Shown piece by piece: positions 1 to 6,205 of a DNA stretch of 9,590 bases (within the stretch, counting starts at the first letter, position 1; every line of letters begins with the position of its first letter). Made by a program: the position numbers and the translations under genes. The DNA lies in assembly GCA_002717915.1 (NCBI GenBank), contig PBCV01000025.1, positions 11,178 through 20,767 on the forward strand. Reading direction: 5' to 3'. Source of the stretch: Fidelibacterota bacterium (GTDB lineage: Bacteria; Fidelibacterota; Marinisomatia; Marinisomatales; UBA1611). The notes under the pieces were generated by a model. The model did not search any database, was not told the DNA's origin, and was given only the letters and a program-made list of their open reading frames with translations.

Positions 1-1
1 A

Positions 2-265
2 AAAACTGATGAAATCTGGTTCAAAAATGACGGAACAGTGAATACCATTTCAATGATACGCCCCTTTACCGGAAAAAATGGCCCCGAACCACTCAAAACA
101 TTTTCAGACACAGAACCGATAGAAAAAGGTATCTGGAATTTTATGGGAGAATATGACCTGGACCATAAAAGTTTTATCGGCTTTTTTATTGATGATGAAA
201 AACAGATTTATGAAATGATGGAACGATTTGAATCCCAGGCACAGATTTTATACTCTCTGCCATAA
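2..265 (+). CDS. Secreted lipase, C-terminal part (Geobacillus/Staphylococcus-type, family I.5/I.6-like), 5' end outside window
   Basis: The frame is open from the left edge, so this is the last 87 codons of a longer gene; the in-frame GTG at 38 is internal, not a start. The fragment reads like the C-terminus of thermoalkalophilic Bacillus/Geobacillus triacylglycerol lipases: W-F-K-NDG-TVNTISM, then KGIWNFMG-x-Y-x-LDH. In that family the Asp of NDG (codon 29-31) and the His of the DH pair (codon 164-166) complete the Ser-Asp-His triad; the nucleophile elbow lies outside the window. The C-terminal helix ends in a short YSLP tail, like the family's normal end, so the 3' end looks intact. These enzymes are secreted and hydrolyse acylglycerols. 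The residue two after the catalytic His, a Glu calcium ligand in Geobacillus lipases as I recall, is Ser here. The next gene starts about 39 bases on in the same direction, so co-transcription is possible. Confidence 0.85.
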   Translation, partial: KTDEIWFKNDGTVNTISMIRPFTGKNGPEPLKTFSDTEPIEKGIWNFMGEYDLDHKSFIGFFIDDEKQIYEMMERFESQAQILYSLP

Positions 266-304
266 ATGTATCATTTTTTATAAATCTTGAGCTTATCTTT
301 TGAA

Positions 305-898
305 ATGGGAAAAACTGATAAATTTAATTTTAATGATCTGAAAACGATCCCCAACATCTTAAGCGTCAGCCGGCTGGTATTAATCCCGGCTATGCTGATC
401 CCCTGTTTTTTAATCGGAGATGAAACATTAGCACGGAAAGTTTTTCTCATCATGTTTGTCCTGATTGGAGTCACGGATAAACTGGACGGGACATTAGCTC
501 GGTACTTAAACCAGACATCTTCACTTGGCGCCAAACTTGATACCATGGCTGATACAGCTTTCTATCCTTTCATTGCACTTTGGCTTTATCGCTTCGAAAG
601 TACAGTGGTGGGAAAATGGTGGATTCTGGTTTTTATCTTGCTTGGACTCTTTTTTCTGAAAATGATATTGGGTAAGATGAAATTTGGTGAAATTCCCTCC
701 TTTCATACCATTGGCGGAAAAACATTTGCTGCATCTTTATTCTTTTTCATGATTACTGCAATGTTATATCCAGATATTGCAAGAAGATTATTCCCCGTTT
801 TATGTATAATTGGATATATAAATCAACTTGAAGAAATGTATATTTTTATCACGCGGGATAGCGTAGATGAAAATATAAAATCTGTTTTTAGTAAATAA
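305..898 (+). CDS. CDP-alcohol phosphatidyltransferase family membrane protein
   Basis: A 197-residue integral membrane enzyme with the complete family signature D-xx-DG-xx-AR-x8-G-xxx-D-xxx-D at residues 58-83, beginning TDKLDGTLARY. The four aspartates bind the two metal ions used to transfer a phosphatidyl group from CDP-diacylglycerol to an alcohol and release CMP. The N-terminus (KTIPNILSVSRLVLIP) is the usual amphipathic entry into the first membrane helix, and about six hydrophobic segments can be seen, which fits the family. Length and layout suit phosphatidylglycerophosphate synthase (PgsA), but phosphatidylinositol-type or cardiolipin-type members cannot be excluded, so no symbol is given. 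I chose ATG 305; an in-frame TTG at 287 would add six residues. Neither has a good Shine-Dalgarno sequence. The second half is less conserved but keeps the GGK before a late membrane helix. Confidence 0.88.
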   Translation: MGKTDKFNFNDLKTIPNILSVSRLVLIPAMLIPCFLIGDETLARKVFLIMFVLIGVTDKLDGTLARYLNQTSSLGAKLDTMADTAFYPFIALWLYRFESTVVGKWWILVFILLGLFFLKMILGKMKFGEIPSFHTIGGKTFAASLFFFMITAMLYPDIARRLFPVLCIIGYINQLEEMYIFITRDSVDENIKSVFSK

Positions 899-914
899 TC
901 TCTACCTTGTATTT

Positions 915-954
915 CCATCATGAATATAAAGTGTCCCCTGCCCATTCATGATGG
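915..954. repeat. Perfect 11-base inverted repeat in intergenic gap
   Basis: CCATCATGAAT at 915-925 is the exact reverse complement of ATTCATGATGG at 944-954, with an 18-base spacer rich in C and T. As RNA it could form an 11-pair stem just after the stop of the phosphatidyltransferase gene (898) and 41 bases before the TTG start at 996. No T-run follows the second arm, so it is not a textbook intrinsic terminator. Each arm contains the 6-base palindrome TCATGA, so a pair of protein-binding half-sites is another reading. The role is inferred; the repeat itself is directly visible. Confidence 0.7.
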
Positions 955-995
955 GTCTGATCTAAAATAATCAAAAATAGGGTTCTATTAAATAT

Positions 996-2333
996 TTGAA
1001 ATTACTGGTTACCAGAATTCTGATTTTATCCTGTTTAATAAGGTCACAGGATAAACTGATCGACACCGATCTAGAATATCCCGTATACAAACCGGTATCA
1101 ACCGATAGAATTATCTCCCGTAGAAACTACGTGGACCAATTACAGGGTTTCTGGCTGGGCCAGTGCATTGCCAACTGGACAGGGCTGATCACAGAAATGG
1201 ATAAAATAGAGCATCCTTTCTATACAGATGCTAATTGGGGAGGGCCGGATCAACCCAATATCTGGGGAAATTATGTTCCATCATCCAATAACATCATTGA
1301 TTATTATTTTATCGATAAAGGAGGCGTCTGGTCAGCGGATGATGATACAGATATTGAATATATGTACCAATATCTTTTGGATCACCATAATGTAAGTATT
1401 TTATCTCCTGACCAGATCAGAGAAGGCTGGCTTAATCATATTTATTCTAACGAGAATGCACCCAACAGCGAAAATTTTCTATGGGTATCAAACGAAAGCG
1501 CTTATTATTTGATGAAAGAAGGGCTTGTTCCTCCTTTCACCAGTGAACCCGAAAATAATTCGCACTATACAATGATCGATGCCCAGCTGACCACAGAGAT
1601 ATTTGGTCTTTTATCTCCTGCGCGACCCGATATAGCATTACAAATGGCACACCTTCCCATTCGTACTACAGCAAAATATGATGCTGAGTGGATCTCAGAA
1701 TTTTATGTGACTATGCATTCATTGGCTTCAGCTGTAGATGATTCTTTATTGATTGAAAAAAAGATAGTTTGGCTGGCAAAAGAAGCTCGAAAACGTTTAC
1801 CCGATAGTGCTTATTCTGCAAAAATGTATGATTTTATTGAGGCATCTTACAAAGCGAATCCTGATAAAAATGATTGGGAAAAAACACGGGATGAAGTCTA
1901 CCAGCGTTATCAAAAAAACAGCACCGATGGTTATAGTTATCAGCAACCATTCGATGCAGGTATAAATTTTGCAGCAAGTCTTATAAGCCTATTCTACGGG
2001 GCTGGAAACCTGCCACGTACGATACAGATTGGTACACTGGCAGGCTGGGATTCAGATAATCCAACAGCAACCTGGGGAGGATTATTGGGTTTTTTGCTGG
2101 GTAAAGAAGGTATTAAAAGAGCCTTCAATAAAAGTAATTTTTCGGATGCCTACTGGATCCACCGCACAAGAAGAAATTTCCCAGATCATACACCAGGAAT
2201 GGAAGGAGAAGATACATTCCAGCTCATGGCAAGACGGGGGATTTACATTATTGACCGGGTTGTTCTTGAAGAGATGAAAGGTGGTGTAGATTTAAATAAG
2301 GATGTCTGGTATATACCGATAATAAAAAACTGA
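996..2333 (+). CDS. ADP-ribosylglycohydrolase (DraG-like) family protein, predicted exported
   Basis: A 445-residue protein of the ADP-ribosylglycohydrolase superfamily, an all-helical fold with a binuclear metal centre that cleaves N- or O-glycosidic ADP-ribose bonds in characterised members. Visible signatures are the entry helix DQLQGFWLGQCIANWTG (47-63), the metal-binding cluster W-S-A-DDDTD (D115-D119), and the late motif AGWDSDNPTATWGGLLG (349-365), whose D352 and D354 should complete the metal site. Metal ligands therefore look intact. The first 18 residues (MKLLVTRILILSCLIRSQ) resemble a short signal peptide, possibly of lipoprotein type around Cys13, although the lipobox is not ideal. 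TTG 996 is the only plausible start: an in-frame TAG lies at 978-980 and the next Met is residue 69. The substrate is unknown. Exported members of this family need not act on ADP-ribosylated proteins and could act on other glycosides. The gene ends 3 bases from the converging metG. Confidence 0.85.
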   Translation: MKLLVTRILILSCLIRSQDKLIDTDLEYPVYKPVSTDRIISRRNYVDQLQGFWLGQCIANWTGLITEMDKIEHPFYTDANWGGPDQPNIWGNYVPSSNNIIDYYFIDKGGVWSADDDTDIEYMYQYLLDHHNVSILSPDQIREGWLNHIYSNENAPNSENFLWVSNESAYYLMKEGLVPPFTSEPENNSHYTMIDAQLTTEIFGLLSPARPDIALQMAHLPIRTTAKYDAEWISEFYVTMHSLASAVDDSLLIEKKIVWLAKEARKRLPDSAYSAKMYDFIEASYKANPDKNDWEKTRDEVYQRYQKNSTDGYSYQQPFDAGINFAASLISLFYGAGNLPRTIQIGTLAGWDSDNPTATWGGLLGFLLGKEGIKRAFNKSNFSDAYWIHRTRRNFPDHTPGMEGEDTFQLMARRGIYIIDRVVLEEMKGGVDLNKDVWYIPIIKN

Positions 2334-2336
2334 ATT

Positions 2337-3830
2337 TTATTTTACTCTTGGGAATAGCGGTTCATGATCTTTTAATGTCTCTCCTGGCTTAAGACCGCCC
2401 CAGGATAAGTCAACCCCCGGAGCATTGAGTGCATCCAATAAAATTGCAGTCCGGTTGGGCATCACGGGTGAGAGTAAAACTGCACCTAATCTCAGCGCTT
2501 CACCTGCTGTGTAAAGGATCTTTCCTGCCGCTGATTTATCTTCTTTGACCAGCTTCCAGGGTGCATTCTCTTCCATGTACTTGTTTACGCTCCGAATGTA
2601 CTGCATGGTATTTTCAATGGCTTCATTTAACCGCATGTTCTTGATCATTCCATTCACGGTACCGCATAAGGATTCTCCTTTGGTTTTAATCCGCAATTCT
2701 GCTTCTGAAAGTTCACCGGGATCCGGTATTCTACCATCATAATTCTTTTTCATCAGTGTAGATATCCGGCTTAACAGGTTACCAAAATCGTTGGCCAGGT
2801 CACTGTTATATCTTTGGATGAATGATTCCATGGTAAAATTTGAATCCTGGCCTAATACCATTTCCCGCATCAGGTAATACCGGACCGGATCCACACCATA
2901 ATCATCTATCAAATCCATTGGATTGATAACATTCCCAATAGATTTACTCATTTTGGATTCACCCATGAGCCACCATCCATGGGCAAAAATGGATTGGGGT
3001 AATTCAATGTTTGCCGACATGAGCATGGTGGGCCAGTATACTGCGTGCGTTGTGAGTATATCCTTGCCTATTAAATGATAGGATACAGGCCACCATTTAT
3101 CAAAGGATTCATGATCCTTACCAAAACCGGGAGCGGTAATATAATTGATAAGTGCATCGAACCAGACATAGGTCACATACTCTTTATCAAAGGGCAGTTC
3201 AATTCCCCAATTTAATCTTGATTTTGGCCGGGAAACACACAGGTCATTCAAAGGTTGACGAAGAAATCCTAAAATCTCGTTCTTTCGATGTTCCGGCTGA
3301 ATGAATTTTGGATTTGATTTAATATGATCAATGAGCGCATCCTGGTACTTGCCCATCTTGAAGAAATAATTCTTCTCTTTCAGTTTTTTTATATCGCGGA
3401 ATTCATCACTTTCTGCCTCTTTTTCTGTGATGAATCGTTCTTCTGATACAGAATAAAGTCCTTCGTATTCATCTTCATAGATATCTCCTGCATCGTAGAC
3501 CTTTTGGAGAAACATTTGCACAATTTTTTTATGGCGGTTTTCTGTTGTGCGAATGAAATCATCATAGGATATATGAAGTTTTTCCCAGAGGTCTATAAAT
3601 CTTGGGGCCATTTCATCGCAATGCTGCTGGGGTTCAATGCCCCGGTCTTCTGCTGCCTGCTGAACTTTTTGTCCATGTTCATCGAGGCCTGTTAAAAAAA
3701 ATGTTTCCCGCCCCGCATTTCGGTAGTATCGCGCCAGTACATCTGCCAGAATAGTTGTATAGGCGTGACCAATATGGGGTTTGTCATTCACGTAATAAAT
3801 GGGAGTGGTTAAATAAAAAGTTTTACTCAT
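2337..3830 (-). CDS. metG: Methionyl-tRNA synthetase, short zinc-free type
   Basis: A class I aminoacyl-tRNA synthetase that charges tRNA-Met in the cytoplasm. The Rossmann catalytic domain starts with PIYYVNDKPHIGHAYTT, which holds the HIGH signature (H19-H22), and the second signature KMSKS lies at 293-297 followed by IGN. The methionine-pocket/core segment YVWFDALINYITAPGF is at 221-236, and the anticodon-binding helical domain has NAPW (W425). At 497 residues the protein lacks the C-terminal tRNA-binding (Trbp111-like) dimerisation domain found in E. coli MetG. In the connective peptide (GLYSVSEERFITEKE, 124-138) the cysteines that form zinc knuckles in many MetRS are replaced by Ser and Glu, as in Bacillus-type enzymes. 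The ATG start overlaps the holB stop in an ATGA junction, which points to translational coupling. It is the last gene of the minus-strand operon. Confidence 0.97.
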   Translation of the reverse strand: MSKTFYLTTPIYYVNDKPHIGHAYTTILADVLARYYRNAGRETFFLTGLDEHGQKVQQAAEDRGIEPQQHCDEMAPRFIDLWEKLHISYDDFIRTTENRHKKIVQMFLQKVYDAGDIYEDEYEGLYSVSEERFITEKEAESDEFRDIKKLKEKNYFFKMGKYQDALIDHIKSNPKFIQPEHRKNEILGFLRQPLNDLCVSRPKSRLNWGIELPFDKEYVTYVWFDALINYITAPGFGKDHESFDKWWPVSYHLIGKDILTTHAVYWPTMLMSANIELPQSIFAHGWWLMGESKMSKSIGNVINPMDLIDDYGVDPVRYYLMREMVLGQDSNFTMESFIQRYNSDLANDFGNLLSRISTLMKKNYDGRIPDPGELSEAELRIKTKGESLCGTVNGMIKNMRLNEAIENTMQYIRSVNKYMEENAPWKLVKEDKSAAGKILYTAGEALRLGAVLLSPVMPNRTAILLDALNAPGVDLSWGGLKPGETLKDHEPLFPRVK

Positions 3831-4969
3831 GAGTTCAGGTGTTTTTGGATATGGAGTAAAAGATTTATCAAAACAAGCGGCATATAGAGGTTCTGCGGGA
3901 TAGCATTCACCGCATCTTCCAGTTTAAAAGCAATCGCAGAGAAATCAGCATCAGGGTAAGTCTTGATCATTCGTTCCATTCCTGGCTTAAAGGATGTATG
4001 GTGCAGCAGATCATCAAGATTCTTTTGAAAACGGTTTGTGCTTTGGAACCAGATTTTCAGGATCATAAAATGAAATGAAAATGTGGACTGGTCCTGTTTG
4101 GCCAGTTTTGAATAGGTCTGGGTAAATTTTCGCCACTGGTCAGGATCATCCTGGGTAATGGTTTTGATTAAGCCCCCAATTAATATCATTAGATCACTCA
4201 CAGACTGAGAAATAAGAAAACGTGCCTGATGAAGATTCCCTCTGCTTAAACCAGTTAGAAATGGGATATCTGTATCCTTGACCATTTTTATTTCGAACCA
4301 ATTTCGAATAAAGGAGTCATCTAGCCTGGGAAACCCTACTCGCTGGCATCTGGATAGGATCGTGGGAAGCAGTAATTCAATATAATCTGTGACCAAAACT
4401 AGGGTAGTATTTTCCGGTGGTTCTTCAAGAAGTTTTAAAAGAGCATTTGCTGCTTCCCCCTGGCCGGCCGATAAAAGATGGGCATCAAAAATAAGTACCA
4501 TTTTTCGACCCGATGTTTCACTTTTTAGATATAAGGATTTTCGCAACTCTCGAATGGATTGGATCAAGATCCTGTTTGCTCTGGGTATCTGTATTTTGAA
4601 AAATGGATCCCCTGACTTCTGGGCAATGGCCTCTGTAACCATCTCAAGATCTTTCTGATCGATAGCGGTATTTTCACGATCTGTGTTCTTCTTGAGTGTG
4701 GGTAACGGAAAAATCAATTTCAGATTTTCATGCTGCAGGCGAAAAAACCGTTTGCAGGATGGACAGGTTCCACAGGAATTCTCAGTACCCGATTTGCAAT
4801 TCAATAGTTGTGCAAATTGAAGCGCGGTCCCTTCTTTCCCACAGCCTGGAGGACCTGAAAAAAGATAGGCACTCCCTAATTGTTCGGACGATCCAATCTG
4901 AGAAAGTCGATCCCAGGCCCTGGGCTGGGCAGAAAGGATAGTTGATGATATTACTTCTTGATCAGCCAT
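3827..4969 (-). CDS. holB: DNA polymerase III delta-prime subunit (clamp loader)
   Basis: A 380-residue AAA+ clamp-loader subunit that helps load the sliding clamp at the replication fork. It has Walker A GPPGCGKE (39-46), a four-cysteine zinc module C58-x7-C66-xx-C69-xx-C72, a Walker B-like stretch VLIFDAHLL (158-166), the helix EAANALLKLLEEPP (172-185), and the TILSRCQ motif containing the SRC arginine finger (203-209). The Cys module and SRC are shared with DnaX (gamma/tau), but the degenerate Walker B, the length and the diverged C-terminal collar domain fit delta-prime better. The region at 84-130 is longer than in E. coli HolB and includes FPLP followed by a charged linker. The start is ATG 4969, inside the 3' end of the EnvC-like gene (19-nt overlap); the stop overlaps the metG start. 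Neighbourhood with metG is common in bacteria, which supports the assignment. Confidence 0.92.
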   Translation of the reverse strand: MADQEVISSTILSAQPRAWDRLSQIGSSEQLGSAYLFSGPPGCGKEGTALQFAQLLNCKSGTENSCGTCPSCKRFFRLQHENLKLIFPLPTLKKNTDRENTAIDQKDLEMVTEAIAQKSGDPFFKIQIPRANRILIQSIRELRKSLYLKSETSGRKMVLIFDAHLLSAGQGEAANALLKLLEEPPENTTLVLVTDYIELLLPTILSRCQRVGFPRLDDSFIRNWFEIKMVKDTDIPFLTGLSRGNLHQARFLISQSVSDLMILIGGLIKTITQDDPDQWRKFTQTYSKLAKQDQSTFSFHFMILKIWFQSTNRFQKNLDDLLHHTSFKPGMERMIKTYPDADFSAIAFKLEDAVNAIPQNLYMPLVLINLLLHIQKHLNS

Positions 4970-6147
4970 TTTTCTGGATCCAGTTTTTGACCTTTGCCCC
5001 AGATCTCAAAATGGAGTTTTGATCCATTTATAGATCCAGAATCACCCATATAGGCAATAACATCCCCATTCCGGACTTCGCTGTCCACAGTTGTCTCTAT
5101 ATTAGTTACGTGGCTGTATACTGTGTAAAAGCCTCCTCCATGATCTACGATGATAGTTGTACCATACCCCCGGATATAGGTTATAGTAGTCACCACGCCG
5201 CCTAGAATGGTTCGAATAGCTGAACCGGGCTGTCCCTTAATATCAATCCCCGGATTTTCTGTGGTTGTTTTCAGCTTCGGATTCCATTGCCGGCCAAACT
5301 TGGAAATTATGCGGCCTTCTGCCGGCCAGTGGAGTTCTCCCCGAAGTGCTTTGAAACTCTTTGTCTTAAGTGCTTCCTGCTGCTGTCTAATGCGGCTTTC
5401 ACGTTCAAATCGTGCTTTATCTTCAAGCACTTTTTTAATAATATCTTCTAATTGCTTGATCCCTACTTCCTTTTCACCCACATAATTTGCAAGCGCCTTT
5501 TTATCCGTACGGATACGATTGAGTTCTTTTTCCCGGTTGATACGCATGTTTCGATATGAACTCATCTGCTTTTCTTTATCCCGCTTCAAATTCAAATTAT
5601 CTCTTAACGTTGCTTCCAGTTCTAATTTTTTCTGGCTTATATCAATTAGCAATTTTTCAATCTGTTTTGTCATTTTCTTTTCTATATCAGAAATGATTTT
5701 CAAATAATGGGTTCGATACATAGCCTGCCGCCAAGTTGTGGAAGAAAAAACCCTCTCCAGATCGGTCAACCTGCCCTTTAAATAGGAATTCACTACCCGC
5801 TGCTTATAACGGATTCGTAATGCTTCCAGTTCATTTTCGTTCTTGAGAAGGTCCCTTTTCAGTTGAAGGATTCGTTTTCGTGTTTTTTCTTCTTCATTTT
5901 TTAAGGATTGGATCAGTTTTGCAGTGAGAGATATCTCTTCATCCAGTGATGAGATTCGAGTGGTGGCAGATCGTTCACGGGATTCAGCCGTTTTGATTTT
6001 TAAACGGAGTTGACTGATCTCAGTCTTAAGCGCATTAATCGCTTTATTCTGGTATCGAAGTTCTTCATCGTAATCACGTTCATCTGATTGTGCATAAATC
6101 TGCGGTACAGATAACAACAGAAAAAGAATTGTAATTGAAAATTTCAC
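4951..6147 (-). CDS. EnvC-like murein hydrolase activator: signal peptide, coiled coils, degenerate M23 (LytM) domain
   Basis: A 398-residue periplasmic protein. A clear signal peptide (MKFSITILFLLLSVPQIYAQ) is followed by long, highly charged coiled coils at about 22-115 and 150-265, separated by a helical hinge (SYLKGRLTDLERVF), then an M23/LytM domain from about 271 to 395. In active M23 peptidases zinc is held by HxxxD and the last His of an HxH-type motif. Here the HxxxD position reads NPGID (N298 to D302), so the first zinc ligand is Asn, while H336, H346 and H379 (LHFE) remain. This points to an EnvC-type activator of cell-wall amidases in cell division, not a peptidase, although activity is not excluded by sequence alone. 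The start is GTG 6147, chosen because it gives the complete signal peptide. The last 19 bases overlap the start of holB. Confidence 0.88.
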   Translation of the reverse strand: MKFSITILFLLLSVPQIYAQSDERDYDEELRYQNKAINALKTEISQLRLKIKTAESRERSATTRISSLDEEISLTAKLIQSLKNEEEKTRKRILQLKRDLLKNENELEALRIRYKQRVVNSYLKGRLTDLERVFSSTTWRQAMYRTHYLKIISDIEKKMTKQIEKLLIDISQKKLELEATLRDNLNLKRDKEKQMSSYRNMRINREKELNRIRTDKKALANYVGEKEVGIKQLEDIIKKVLEDKARFERESRIRQQQEALKTKSFKALRGELHWPAEGRIISKFGRQWNPKLKTTTENPGIDIKGQPGSAIRTILGGVVTTITYIRGYGTTIIVDHGGGFYTVYSHVTNIETTVDSEVRNGDVIAYMGDSGSINGSKLHFEIWGKGQKLDPEKWLIKK

Positions 6148-6205
6148 AGCTTTGAAAATACCCGGTTTTTATTTTTTTAAATAGGGGAGAATTGGATATA
6201 GGTCT
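6148..6205 (-). other. 58-base AT-rich gap between the barrel/TPR gene and the EnvC-like gene
   Basis: Both flanking genes are read on the minus strand. The gap contains an AT tract at about 6166-6181 and no hairpin with a following T-run on the minus strand, so I see no intrinsic terminator separating the genes. No convincing promoter boxes or Shine-Dalgarno sequence precede the GTG at 6147. Read-through from the upstream gene is therefore plausible but unproven. Confidence 0.35.

Noticed and set aside
38..40. GTG as the start of a small 75-residue gene
   Set aside because: The frame is open upstream to the window edge, and the lipase NDG catalytic motif begins before this codon, so it is internal to a longer gene.
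271..546. Minus-strand open frame of 91 codons over the phosphatidyltransferase gene
   Set aside because: It lies antisense to a gene with a full family signature and its translation shows no recognisable motif.
976..989. Small hairpin AATAG-GGTT-CTATT just before the TTG start at 996
   Set aside because: Five mostly A-U pairs form a weak stem that is expected by chance in AT-rich sequence.
2029..2277. Plus-strand open frame in another frame within the ADP-ribosylglycohydrolase gene
   Set aside because: It overlaps the conserved DSDN metal motif region of the real gene and has no coding features of its own.
2308..2317. Palindrome GGTATATACC near the end of the ADP-ribosylglycohydrolase gene
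   Set aside because: It has no room for a loop, lies inside the coding sequence, and is not followed by a T-run on either strand, so it is not a terminator.
4389..4941. Two plus-strand open frames of 81-89 codons antisense to holB
   Set aside because: They are antisense to clear HolB motifs, with no ribosome-binding site or domain-like sequence.
3827..4969. DnaX (gamma/tau) as the identity of the clamp-loader gene
   Set aside because: The Cys module and SRC are shared, but the degenerate Walker B, the short length and the position next to metG fit delta-prime better.
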